DNA of 64,000 bases, taken from contig NC_134357.1 in the NCBI RefSeq assembly GCF_048569485.1, positions 335,286,742 through 335,350,741 of the forward strand. Direction: 5' to 3'. Under the pieces are notes generated by a model, which was given only the letters and a program-made list of their open reading frames with translations, made no database searches and was not told where the DNA came from. The translations under genes were made by a program, and so were the position numbers. The DNA is from Anomaloglossus baeobatrachus (Eukaryota; Chordata; Amphibia; Anura; Aromobatidae). This document shows positions 43,379 to 56,400 of the stretch, piece by piece. The first letter of the stretch is position 1. Every line of letters begins with the position of its first letter.

Positions 43379-44030
43379 GGCTAGCGCCACACATCCGTGC
43401 CTCCGGCACGTGTTTGTAATTTTTTACACGTACCGGCGGCACGGAGACATGTACAGCAATGCTACCCTATGGTAGCAGGCACACACACGTAAAACCACAC
43501 GGAACGTGTGTCCGTGTGCATTTGTACGTGTGTGCGATTTTCAAAGCGCTGACATGTCAGTGTTTTCTCCGGCAGCACGGGTGTTACACGGGCCGCACCC
43601 GTACCACACGGGTGTAGTGTGGATGCGGTCCCGTGTGACACGCGCCGGAGTAAACACACATGTCAGGGAAAAAAAAAAAAAACATTAACTCACCTTCTCC
43701 AGCCCTCCTGTCTCTGCCGCTGCTGCCTCTTGCTGCCGACCGCCGCTCATTATTCTCATTGAATATTCACTTCACTGCCTGGCAGCAGCAGCAGCGGGGA
43801 GACAGGAGGGCTGGAGACCGAGGATCAGCACCACGGACAGCAGCGCGGACATCAGGAAGGACCAGGTGAGTATAATAATTACCGGTTCTACGTGTGCTAT
43901 CGCGGATAGCACACGTAGAACACACGTGTCACGCACGTACCAGAGACACGTACTTACCTGCACGCAACACGCAGGGGAAATACGTGTCTCTCGGCACGTG
44001 CGTGAAATTCACGTGAGTGTGGCAGAAGCC
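43379..44030. mobile_element. PIF/Harbinger-like MITE, CACGTG-rich
   Basis: Ends GGCTAGCGCCACACATCCGT and (inverted) GGCTTCTGCCACACTCACGT; TAA duplicated (43376-43378, 44031-44033). Full of ACACGTAC/ACGTGTG words. 652 bp, non-coding. Confidence 0.8.
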
Positions 44031-44033
44031 TAA

Positions 44034-44371
44034 GAAATATCATTCTCAGCAGTGCATCGTCCTGTGTAAACTGGCGCTGTCCAGAACCATGGCAGCCTAT
44101 CCACACTGAAAGATTTATCATAGGTGATTTAGTGTGCATCATTTAGCGCGGCATGTCTATGTAAACAGGCATTTAAAGGACTATGTTACCCATCAGTGGT
44201 CATTTAATGCTACCAGTCGGTTCATGTAAAGAAATCCTTAGATACTTAAGTCTCATTGATTTTATAGCTGACTTCTTATTTGCTCATTATTCCTGTTGTT
44301 TCTTTCTCTTCCATTTTCATCCTGACTATTTGTGGTTAACGACAAAGGAATCTAACCTCTTCATGTTACAG
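44034..44371. other. Sequence upstream of the first SGK2 exon found
   Basis: No promoter motif or upstream exon I can support; ends in the pyrimidine-rich acceptor at 44350-44371. Confidence 0.4.
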
Positions 44372-44420
44372 TTCATTGAGTCACATCAAGACTGGAACAG
44401 GTGAACGCTGCCCTCCAGTC
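44372..44420 (+). other. SGK2: SGK2 exon part upstream of ATG: 5' UTR or N-terminal coding
   Basis: Acceptor CTTCATGTTACAG ends at 44371. In the ATG frame these bases read SLSHIKTGTGERCPPV with no stop. It may be 5' UTR (human short form starts nearby) or extra N-terminal coding joined to an upstream exon I could not identify. Confidence 0.5.
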
Positions 44421-44461
44421 ATGACTTCCAACATAAACCTGGGCCCGTCTGCCAACCCCAA
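44421..44461 (+). CDS. SGK2: SGK2 first recognised coding exon
   Basis: Encodes [13 protein letters not shown] plus AA of the next Asn codon; donor GTGAGT at 44462. INLGPS.NP is a conserved signature just before the SGK kinase domain. Confidence 0.88.
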
Positions 44462-47400
44462 GTGAGTACATGTCCCCCTGCTGCTTACTCTTTAAAGAGA
44501 ACTTCTGTGGGTTCATCTACAACCCCTGGCAAAAATGATGGAATCACCTGGCTCTGAGGATGTTCCGTTGTTTACTTTTGTTTAGAAAAGCATATCACAG
44601 ACATGGCACAAAACTAAAGTCATTTCAAATGTCAACTTTCTGGCTTTAAGAGACACTAAAAAAAAATCATGAAAACATAATGTGCTGGCCAGTAGCGGTT
44701 ACTTTTCAAGACTAAACGGGGAAAAAAATTATGGAATCATGAAAAACAAACAAACTAAAGAACACTCCAATACATCACTAGTACTTTGGCGCACCACCTC
44801 TGGCTTTTATAACAGCTTGCAGTCTCTGAGGCATGGACCTAATGAGGGACAAACAGTACTCTTCATCAATCTGGCTCCAACTTTCTCTGATTGCTGTTGC
44901 CAGATCAGCTTTGCAGGTTGGAGCCTTGTCATGGACCATTTTCTTCAACTTCCACCAAAGATTTTCAATTGGATTGAAATCCGGACTATTTGCAGGCCAT
45001 GTCATTGACCTAAGGTGTCTTCTTTCAAGGAATGTTTTCTCAGGTTTTGCTCTATAGCAGGATGCATTATAACCTTGATAAATGATTTCATCATCCCAAA
45101 ACATCCTTTCAATTGATGGGATAAGAAAAGTGTCCAAAATGTCAATGTAAACTTGGGCATTTATTGAAGATGTAATGACAGCCATCTCCCCAGTGCCTTT
45201 ACCTGACATGAAGCCCCATATCATCAATGACTGTGGACATTTACATGTTCTCTTCAGGCAGTCATCTTTATAAATCTCATTGGAACGACACCAAACAAAA
45301 GTTCCAGCATCATCGCCTTGCCCAATGCAGATTCGCAATTCATCACTGAATATAACTTTCATCCAGTCATCCACAGTCCACGATTGCTTTTCCTAAGCCC
45401 ATTGTAACCTTGTTTTTTTCTGTTTAGGTGTTAATGATGGCTTTTGTTTAGCTTTTCTGTATGTAAATCCCATTTCCTTTAGGCGGTTTCTTAAATTTGA
45501 TCACAGACATTGACTCCAGTTTCCTCCCATTCCTTTCTCATTTGTTTTGTTGTGCATTTCCTGTTTTGGAGACATATTGCTTTAAGTTTCCTGTCTTGAC
45601 ACATTGATATCTTCCTTGGTCTACCAGTATGTTTGCCTTTAACAACCTTCCCATGTTGTTTGTATCTGGTCCAGATTTTAGATACAGCTGACTGTGACCA
45701 ACCAACATCTTTTGCAACATTGCGTGATGATTTACCCTCTTTTAAGAGTTTGATAATCCTCTCCTTTGTTTCAATTGACCTCTCTCGTGTTGGAGCCATG
45801 ATTCATGTCAGTCCACTTGGTGCAACAGCTCTCAAATTGTGATCACTCCTTTTTAGATGCAGACTAACAAGCAGATCTTATTTGATGCAGGTGTTAGTTT
45901 TGTGAATGAAAATTTAAAGGGTGATTCCATAATTGTTCCCTCATAATTGAGTGATTCCATAATTTTTTCACCCTGTTTGATCTTGTAAAGTAACTGTTAC
46001 TGGCTAGCACATTATGTTTTCATGATTTTTTTTAGTGTTTCTTAAAGCCAGAAAGTTGCCATTTGAAATGACTTTAGTTTTGTGCCATGTCTGTGATCTG
46101 CTTTTTTTAAACAAAAGTAAACAACTGAATGAACATCCTCAGAGCCAGGTGATTCCATAATTTTTGCCAGGGGTTGTAGGTGCACACAGGTGAAACACAG
46201 TTGTGGCTTGTGACCTGATTTTACAATGACCCTGCAAGTTTTGATTTTCTTAATCAATGCATTACAAGTTAAGATTAGACAAACATTTTTACACAATCGT
46301 ACTCTAAAGAGTGACTTAAGGCTATGGACACTTTTAAAATGGAAAAATGATTTTTCATATGCTAGTAGTTACCTGCAATGGTGTAACTAGAGTCCAGTGG
46401 GCCCCAGTGCAAAATTTGGACCTTCTCCCCACTGCATGTTGTTCGTCAGTTGTATGGGCTCTTGTAGAGTTCTAAATCCTATAAGGACATAGGAGTTGCC
46501 CCCTCCCCTTTAATATGTAGTAATATCCTCCGTCCTGTACTAATGTTCCCCATCCTGATATATATATGGCCCATCCTGGTATATATGTTCCTCATCCTGG
46601 TATATATGTCCTTCATTCTAGGCCCATCCTAATATCTAGGTGCCCCATCCTGGTATATATATGCCCCACCCTTTTATTTATGTTCCCCATCCTGGTGTAT
46701 ATGTCACATATCCTATGCCAGGCCTATCCTTTGTATATGTTCCCCATCTTGGTATATATATGGCCCATACTGATATATTTTTTCCCCATCCTGGTATATA
46801 TGTCCTCCATCCTAGGCCCTTCCTAGTATATACATCTCTCATCCTGATATATATGTTCCCCATACTGGCCTATGTCCCCCATCCTGGGCCTATTCTTGTC
46901 CCCATCCTGATATATATATGTCCCCCATACTGGTATATGTGTTACCCATCCTGGTGTATATGCTTCGTGTTGTGCAGCTGTTTTTTAACACATAAAAAAC
47001 TAAACAATTTTACTCACCCTCACCTTCCCTCCACTCCCCCAGCGAGCAGCGTCCACTTTTGAATCTGGCAACTGACTTTGGCATGCAAGCGACAGGCAGC
47101 ACATGACATCACTGCCATGCTCCCCTAGTCACAGACGTGCTGTCGTCAGCTGTTGGCCTCTGATTGGCTAGCAGCTTGTATTGCTAAGCTGGGACTCATC
47201 GGGTCTCTGCACAGCAATATACTTCAGATGGATATGTGTCTGAGGATACACATCCAGCTGAAATATGCACTGGCGGGCCCCCTCCACCCCCGGGCCTGGT
47301 CTTGACCTCTGAGACAGCGATCATTTTGCCCCTGGTTACCTGTAGTAAATAAAATTGCAGTAAGTTTCAGTCTCCATTCATTCATTTTCAGACGCTAATA

Positions 47401-50400
47401 TGCAGTTTGCAGTCTGAGTCAAGATTTTGCTCTTTCTCTTGTGGGAGTGGCTCTCCTAGTAATATAAACTAGATGTAAAACTATTTACGCCTGAAGGGGT
47501 TGTGCGTTCTAAATGCTTAAGTCTGCCGTTACTCACTAGTGCGCCACATGCTGTCGGATTCCTGGGTATTCCCTATGTTTGTTGGCGGTCATGTGACCAT
47601 GAGTATGCGATTTGCCTAATTCTGGTCATGTGTCAACCAGACTTGTTCAGCTTCTGTCAATAAAAGTTAATTGAGAGACACCGGATGATACTAGTCAGTA
47701 TGTGACCGCAAGTAGGCAACTCATATACTCATGGTCACACGACTGCCAGCAAACATAGGAAATACTAGGGAATCCTGACAGTGTGCACACCACTCACTGT
47801 CACTGTCAAGTGTCTTCTGATAAGGGATTTAGAAATGTAATTATAATGATATTTTCTTAAAGTTATTTGTTTTTATATACCCCAAGAATCCCTTCATAGA
47901 CAGTTTACTGGCTTTCTAAACAGAGAAGCTGTGTAGCTTGTGCACGGATTTTTACAATGCTAACTGAAATGAATAGGAGAGTTGCAGAAATGTGTTTGAT
48001 ATTTCACTTGTTGAACAGTCAGGATGGAATAAAAAAATACAATTGTTACATTTTTATCTTTTTTTTTCTTTTCAGTGCTAAACCAACTGACTTTGACTTC
48101 CTGAAAGTTATAGGAAAAGGAAGCTTTGGAAAGGTTTGTAAACAGTAAAGAAAAGGATGACAAGGTTATGAAAGTGTAGCTTTGGGTTTGAGTTTTTTAT
48201 TTGCGCTTACCTATGTAGCATACGTTTTTCCATCAATATAAGATCATGGCTGTCCAACTCCCAGCACACCTAACAATGGCTGCACGCATCACAACTTGCT
48301 CCAGCTCATTCTATTCAAGTGAATGGGACTGAGCTGCAACACCAGGAAAAGACAATATCAAATGTATAGTGTTGTGCACGATAAAACAATAAAGGGGATG
48401 TGGTGTTGGCTGTAATGCCGCTGCCCCTTTAGTCAGCTCATTAGCTTAGATGTCAGAAGCCATACACGCAATTTGACATTTATAGCTTACTAGCTGTAGT
48501 ACCCGGCGTTGCCCGGGATAGTAACTAAGTGTCTTTCTGTCTCACTCCCACTCTCTCATTCTCTCTGTCTCCCTTTCTGTCTGTCTCTGTCTTGTCTTTG
48601 TCTCTCACTCTGTCTGTCTCTGTCTATCTCTGTGTGTCTGTCTGGCTGGCTGTCCATCTCTGACTGTCTCTGTCTCTATGTCTGTCTCTCTGTCTGTTTA
48701 TGTCTGTAATTCTCTGTCTGTCTGTGTCTGTCTGTCTCTAGCTCTCTTTCTCTGTCTGTCTCTGTTTCTATTTCTTTGTCTCTCTCTGTCTATCTCCGTT
48801 TCTCTCTCTGTCTGTCTCTGTCTATCTCTATATCTGTCTGTCTCTGTTTCTCTCTCTGTCACTGCCTGTCTGTCTCTTACTCTGTCTGTCTGTCTTTGTC
48901 TGTCTGTCTGTCACTAAAGGGTGCTTTACACGCTGCGACATCGCTAACAATATATCGTCGGAGTCACGTCGTTAGTGACGCACGTCCGGCGCCGTTAGCG
49001 ACATCGCAGAGTGTGACACCAAGGAACGACGATCAACGATCGCAAAAACGGGAAAAATCGTTGCTCGTTGACACGTTGCTCCTTTCCCAAATATCGCTGC
49101 TGCTGCTGGTACAATATTGTTCGTCATTCCTGCAGCAGCACGCATCGCTGTGTGTGACACCGCAGGAACGACGAACATCTCTTTACCTGCATCCACCGGC
49201 AATGAGGAAGGAAGGAGGTGGGCGGCATGTTCCGCCCGCTCATCTCCGCCCCTCCTCTGCTATTGGACGCCGTGTGACGTCGCTGTGACTCCGCACAAAC
49301 TGCTCCCTTAGAAAGGAGGCAGATCACCGGCCAGAGCGACGTCGCAGGGAAAGTAAGTCCGTGTGACGGGTGTTAACGATGTTGTGCACCACGGGCAGCG
49401 ATTTGCCTGTGACACACAACCGACGGGGCGGGTACGCTCGCTAGCAATATCGGTACCGATATCGCAGCGTGTCAAGTACCCTTAACTGTCTGTTTCTGTT
49501 TCTTAGTCTGTCTCTATTTGTCTCTCTTTGTCTGTCTCTTTCTCTGTCTGTCTGTCTCTCTGTCTGTCTCTGTCTGTTTGTCTCTGTATGTCTCTCTGTC
49601 TGTCTCTGTCTCTCTCTCTGTCTCCCTCTGTCTCTGTATGTATTTCTCTATCTCTCTTTGTCTATCTTTCTATGTCTGTCTGTCTCTCAGTCTTCCTCTG
49701 TCTGTCTGTCTATCTCTCTGTCTTCAGTGTAGGAGGAGAAAAAGGGGTTAAACCCGCGCAATCCGCCAAATAAGATGTAGAGATGTTGATAGTTTAATCA
49801 CTCTTTTATTCCATAGGTCTACGCGTTTCAAGGTGCAGGGACCTCTTCCTCAGGACCAGAAAATCAACAAGGTCCCTGCACCTTGAAACGCGTAGACCTA
49901 TGGAATAAAAGAGTGATTAAACTATCAACATCTCTACATCTTATTTGGCGGATTGCGCGGGTTTAACCCCTTTTTCTCCTCCTACACTGAAGACTTCTGC
50001 ACGTGGGGCCGCGGCAGCCGCCATTATCCTATGCTATCTACGGTGGTTGTGACCCTTCACAACCATTTTTGGTGAGTGTATTTATCTATATACTAACCTG
50101 TGCTTATCTGGTAAAACCCTATCAGCGCTTCTGTTTTTTAGCACTATTATCTCTCTGTCTGTATGTGTCTCTCTGTCTGTCTTTCTCTATCTGACTGTCT
50201 CTGTCTGACTGTCTTTGTCTCTCTCGGTCTCTCTGTTTCTCTCTCTGCCTCTCCTGGTCTGTCTGTCTCTCTCTGTCTCTCTCTCTCTCCGTCTCTCCAA
50301 CAACATCATATTACCTCACACATAAGCTGCTTAAACTAAGAATGTCATTCGTTGCCTATACCAACCAATTAGAGCTCCTAATAATGACCTGTAGCTCCCA

Positions 50401-53400
50401 GCTCCATTGACTTTAATGAAGTAGGTTTTTTGGCGGATAACTGTAAAGTGCAGGGTTAAATTTTCCCCTCAAAACATAGTCTATGACGTTCCCTGAGTCA
50501 TATGAGGCGGCTGTGCAAAATTTCATGATTGTAAATTGCGACGGTGCGGATTCCTTTAGCGGACATACACACACACATATACACACATGCACTCAGCTTT
50601 ATATATTACAGTAGATTTTTTGGATACACCATAAATATTGTAGTCCCTTTTCATTGTCTAATGTCTAAAGTGATTTTGAAGAATACCTAACATTTTAAAA
50701 TACCTTATTATGAAATTCTGAGCTAGTCAGGACTCACATAGTAGCTAGAACTAAGAGCTGCTCTGGAGGACCTAGTATATACCATGCATGATATGTGGGA
50801 CCCGCAATGTATAATCCGTCATTCCCTATGGCTGGTGCTGCAGGGAAATGAAGCTTTGGGTTTATCCAGAATTGACAGTTAATCTCTAAGGTTTCCAGCA
50901 ACAGGTCACCCTTTTATCCTACTATTGAGGGACCCTTCTAATAAAAATATATTGCTCATGGCAGATAGCCCCAGTTTTATCTCAATCTGGATAAAACAAA
51001 TATCACAGTGCAGACAATGGCCATATAATTCCACGGGGTAACACTTTGGCTTTGAGCACGTTACCTTTTTTAGCCCAAGCGTTTTCTTTACATTGATGGC
51101 CTAACTTTAGGATAACTCATCAATATCTGATAGGCCGGGGTCCGACACCTCGAACTACTACTAGTGTTGAGCGAGTAGTTAACTGTTCGTACTCGCTATG
51201 CTGTTAGCGAGTAATGTCCGCTACTCGCATATTCGTTACGCGTAGCGGGCGCAATGTAAGTCAATGGAACCCTTAAACCGTATTATTCGCTAATCGTACG
51301 AAAAGTACAGCTTTTGGGTTACTCGCTACTTAGCGAGTATTTCCCATTGACTTACATTGCGCCCGCTACCCGTAACGAATATGCGAGTAGCGGATAGTAC
51401 TCGTTAACAGCATAGCGAGTACAAATAGTTAACTGCTCGCTCAACACTAACCCCTACCAATCAGCTGTTCTCAGTGCTGCCGGCGACAACAGGCAGCTGG
51501 AAATGCTCAGTTCCGGAGCTGCTCCGTCTTCTGATAGCAGCCGCGTACTGCACATCCACCTCCTATGGGTTTGAATGGGAGGTGGATTTGCAGTACCTGC
51601 CCACTATCAGCTGACGGGCAGCTCGGGAACTGAGCATTTCCAGCCGCCTGCTGCCGCCACCGGCATCGACAAAAGCTGATTTGCAGGGGTGTGGGCTGTC
51701 GGACCCCGGCTGATCAAACATTGATGACCTATCGTAAGCTAAGGGTAAGCCGTCAATGTATAAGTAATGGCAAGACTCTTTAATGTTTCCGCATACCCTA
51801 AAAATGCAGAGGAATGTTTCCAACAAATCTATTCCCATTTGTAAATATACCGTAAGTGATGGTTTGTATTAGGATATCAGGATTGTGTCAGGTCAGATTG
51901 TAAAAAGTAATTACTTGAAATGTTTGAAGAGCTACAAAGAGCATCCTCAGTGATATGATGAAATGGTCGCAAAGTATTTTAAGGCTGGCCAGATCCTTAC
52001 ACGACCTTTGTATGTACAGTATATCTTAGCTTTCACCTTCTGAGAATCTTTTATTTCCTACGTTGGTGTACTTGAAGGGATGTTTCAGGAAAATCCTACA
52101 AAATATACCATAGAGTCAAAATGTTTTACCACTGACAATCTAGTTGTCTCTTCCCACAAGTCTGTGTAGGTTAGAATCTCCTTTTCAGGGAAAGCTCTGT
52201 AGTTACACTCATCATCCGCTTGCCGAATGTTACAGTAGAATTACTCTGACATTTATACAGACAGACAGTAGGAGATGCTATCCAGATGTACATGGTATTC
52301 AGGGTCAAAGCCAATATGAGCCACTATCAAAACTGCCCAATGTAATTGTTGGCTACCTTTGGAAATTCGCCATTTATCTGCATACGTGAATAATGTTTCA
52401 GGAACAGTGCATTCCTTATCTTGTTCTGCTTCTAATGTCACATGAAAAAAGGGGTCTGGGTCTTCATCTTAAGAACAGCAGAATACAGGATGCTGTATAG
52501 CAAGACATACACTGTTATCCCTGCAGCTCTGTATTATGGAGTCTCCATTTACAACTATGTAATGCTTTGTAATTCTAGGTCATAACCCTGTGATATGGTG
52601 TGCAGTAGAGCATGCCACAAACTATAGCCTTCTATTCTATTGAACTAGACTAGAATACAGAAGAAAAGTAATTTGTATGCTATCATATGGAACTAAAAAC
52701 ATGAGCACAGTATAGATGCATTACACACAATAAGACATTAGACACAATAATTCTATAGATGTTCTATTATATCTCCATATATTGTGGAACTTGTACAGAG
52801 TCAAAATACGAACATGTGCTTAAAGGGAATCTATCAGCAGGTTTTTGCTATGTAAGCTCAAACCAGCATTCTGCAAGGGTTAACACAGGAAATTCAGGGA
52901 TACCTGTCTTGTCACAATTTGATCTATTGTTCATCTGATCGATACCTCACTGTCAAAGTACAATCTCTATTGAGAGCCTGGTGTGGGTGGGGAAGTTCAC
53001 TAAAAATTGTGATTGTGTCAGAATGGCTGCACCCAGTAATCTAAGTGATACATAGTAGGATTCAGAATTTCTTTGCCTACATCATGCTGCTCTCAGATGA
53101 AGTAGTAAAAACCTGCTGATAGATTCCCTTTAAAGAGAACCTTTCAACTGATAAATGCTACCCAAACCGTGGGCATCATATATAAGCCACTGATATATTT
53201 TCACAGCCATGTATGTTTAACTCTAAATTGCTGCAAATGTCAGAGAAAAACATACTTTTAATAGCTGCTGGAGACCTAACCGTGCTGTGCACTAGTTGCA
53301 CAGGAGGATCCCTGGTATCTTCTCCTTGCCTATTGATAGTGACTGACAGGTCCCTGCCTATGTACAAGTCACTGTCAGTGATTGTGGAGAAGCTGTCGGG

Positions 53401-56400
53401 GACCCGCTTGTATGACGGGTTGCCTCTAAAGGGGTTGTCTGTTCTTCTGCTAAAAGTCTGCAGTCACTCTTACAGTGCGCACACCGCACACTGTCTGGAT
53501 ACTCCAGAATTGCTGCCTACAGCAGGTGGCCATGTGACAGCATGTAGACAATTTGCATATTTCTGGCACAATTGAGCAAGGATGACCATGTCTAGTCGGA
53601 ACGTGGCCAGAAGTATGCAATCACTTACTTGTGCTCAGGTGACCAGCCACTCACGGTAGCAGTCCTGGAGAATCCTGACAGCATGCAGTGCGCGCGCTGT
53701 AAGGATCCAGAAGTCTGTAGTCACATGGAGTAACTGCAAACTTAGATGAAAACCAGACAATCCTTTTAAGCCCTTAATCTGTTACTATCTATTTTGATCA
53801 AACCGTTTTGCAGATTTCTGAGCTAAATTCTTCCAGCATTATTTTCTAGTTTAACACCAACACAAAGCCATTCTAATATGTGTAGTCCTTAGGTATTAAC
53901 AATTTCCCATAAAAATCAACATAAATGTAAATTTAGCCTACCCTGGATGAAAATACAGAATCTGAAAGAAGATCATTATAATATAATTAATTTGATGGGT
54001 TTAAGAAGTTTCTTAACCTTAGATGTTATCTAAATAGAAACTGTAAATGGTGTTTGGAAGCAGACCTGCCCTTTAAATTGCACTAATCCAAGGTTCGGTT
54101 TTGGCCACTTGTTTGATAGCTGGATACTATTTTATCACAGCAAGAAAGAGAGTAGTTTGAGATTGGAAATTGAAAAGGGGTCAGAGAAAAAAAGTGACAT
54201 ATGAAGGACAGAGGCAAGTGATATGGACGAAGTGCACTTACCCCACTTATGTCATTGAGAACTGTGAGCATTCCACACCTTCAGAAAGAATATGAAAACA
54301 ATAGATTAGAAGGGAACTGGGACTGTGGGACTGAGGTGGGGTACAACCTTATATTAGAATAGATAAAGGCATTAGATACTTAGGGTAAGTTCACACACTG
54401 CGTTTTTTTGACACTGCGTTTTTGTGCGTTTTTTTGCGGCAAAAACGCACATAAACGCACTCGCGGCAAAAAACACATGCATTTTTACCACGTTTTGGTG
54501 CATCTTTGATCACTGCATTTTTGTGCATTTTTGCTCACTGCATTTTTATGCGTTTTTTTTATCAGTGAACAATGCCATTAAAGATTGTTGAAAAAAAAAA
54601 AGGTCTGATGTCATTTCCTTCTTCAATATGTTCTTCATTGTCCACTAGTGTATGCAGGAGAACAGACAGCTGCTGAACTACAAGGCTCAGCATGCTCCAT
54701 CCAGGACTGTATGCTGGAGGGAGAGGCAGGGGGAGCAGAACTACAAGGCTCAGCATACTCCATCCACTAGTGTATGCAGGAGAGCAGACAGCAGCTGCAG
54801 AACTGCAAGGCTCAGCATGCTCCATCCAGGACTGTATGCTGAAAGGAGAGGCTGGGGGAGTAGAACTGCAAGGCTCACCATACTTCATCCACTAGTGTAT
54901 GCAGGTGAGCAGACAGCAGCTGCAAAACTACAAGGCTCAACATGCTCCATCCAGAGCTGTATGCTGGAAGGAGAGACAGGGGGAGCAGAACTACAAGGCT
55001 CAGCATACTTCATCCACTAGTGTATGCAGCAGAGCAGACAGCAGTTGCAGAACTACAAGGCTCAGCATGCTCCATCCAGGACTGTATGCAGGAGTTTTTT
55101 GTCCCAAAAAAAATGACGTGGGCTTCGCCAATCTCTTTTTTAATGATTTCATGATATCATTAAAAAAAAATGACGTGGGCATCGCCAAATTTTTGAGTCC
55201 AGCCAGGTACAACTAGGCAGCTGGGGATTGGAATCCGTAGTACAGAGTGCCCAAGTTTTCTGGGCACCCCCGCTGCGAATTGCAGTCCGCAGCCACCCCA
55301 GAAAATGGCGCTTTCATAGAAGCGCCATCTTTTGGCACTGTATCCAACTCTCATCAGCTGCCCTGATGCCAGGTGGCTCACTACTAGGTAATGATGGGGT
55401 TAGGGCTAGCTGTAACTTATCAGCTGGCCCTAAGGTGGAAATTCATGGTGTCACGCTAATATTAGACATGGCCACCATGAATTTCTAGTAAAGTTAAAAA
55501 AAACACAAAAACACAATGTTTTTATTAGAAATAAAACACAACACAATTAGTGACTCCATCTTTATTGAAATAAAGAACCCCCCTCCGCAGTAATCCTGGG
55601 TCAAGGGTCCCGCGCCGTCCAATCCGGATCCAATATCATCTGATCGGTTTGCTGGAAGGCAAAGCGATCAGATGATATGTCAGATTCAAGGGCCTGAATC
55701 ACATCACACATCAGCTGATTGTATAAAAGCCGTTAATACAATCAGCTGATGCATCAGTGCAAAAAAAAAAAAATACACACGTCTGTGCAGACTTCCGTCC
55801 AATCGCTGCAGGACCCGGCGGTAATCATTGATGCGGTGTCCTGACTGCATCAGCTGATAGTTTAAGCCAGCCGGGCGGTAAAAAGCCGGCGTCACCGCGA
55901 GACTTCCGATCAGCTGATGCATCAGGTGCTGCATCAGGTGACTGCATCAGGTGATCACCGCCAGGTCCTGCAACTATCGGATGTGCCCGGGAGTCTGCAC
56001 ACAGCCGGAGCAGGGGTGGTGGTAACTGGAAGAGGAGCTGGGAGCGGACATGGCACCCGGAGTCTGCAGACAGGTGAGTATGAGATTTTTTTTTCTACTG
56101 TTCACGTTTGATTTCGCAGCTGCTTCCAACTCCCGTCCGGACATGGTGCAGGACGGGAGCAGACATGGCGCCGGACGAGAGGTGGAAGCAGGGGTGACGG
56201 TAGGGAGGATTCATGCTTCGGTGTTTACCAACACAAGGAATCCTCTTCCTGTACATGTCACTTTACTGCCCACCCCTTGCGTTTATAGCTGCGTTTTTAG
56301 TCATAGAAATGCACTAAAACGAAGCTATATTTGCAATTTGCATTTTTCATTGCGTTTTTGTACATTTTATTGAACTCAATGGGTGAAAAACGCAGTGAAA

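Larger units (their letters stand above)
44520..46176 (-). mobile_element. Tc1-like DNA transposon, full length, inactive
   Basis: Ends CAACCCCTGGCAAAAATGAT and (inverted) CAACCCCTGGCAAAAATTAT, TA on both sides, arms of about 220 bp with a second inner ATTATGGAATCA repeat (IR/DR layout). 1657 bp, the usual Tc1 size. Lies in the first SGK2 intron, antisense to the gene. Confidence 0.93.
48490..50613 (+). repeat. Dispersed repeat with internal TCTG microsatellite, split by two insertions
   Basis: Head GTAGTACCCGGCGTTGCCCG (48497-48516) and tail CTCAGCTTTATATATTACAG (50592-50611) are a pair I recall from a widespread animal repeat of uncertain class. The middle is (TCTG/TCTC)n at 48530-48912, 49486-49719 and 50148-50300, interrupted by a MITE and a foldback element. 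50300-50590 is the unique 3' part. Confidence 0.65.

Noticed and set aside
46566-47062. Repeated HPGIYV/ILVYM frames on both strands
   Set aside because: Product of the ~20-bp degenerate tandem array.
48509-48917. Long Cys/Leu/Ser-rich open frames at 48509-48917 and 49469-49773
   Set aside because: They are translations of the TCTG/TCTC microsatellite, not genes.
51235-51245. ACGCGTAGCGG word as a further ribozyme-like site
   Set aside because: It lacks CTGANGA and the GAAA box; ACGCGT there is part of the palindromic MITE.
54652-55216. Repeated-peptide frames around [15 protein letters not shown]
   Set aside because: Product of the 125-bp tandem repeat inside a transposon.
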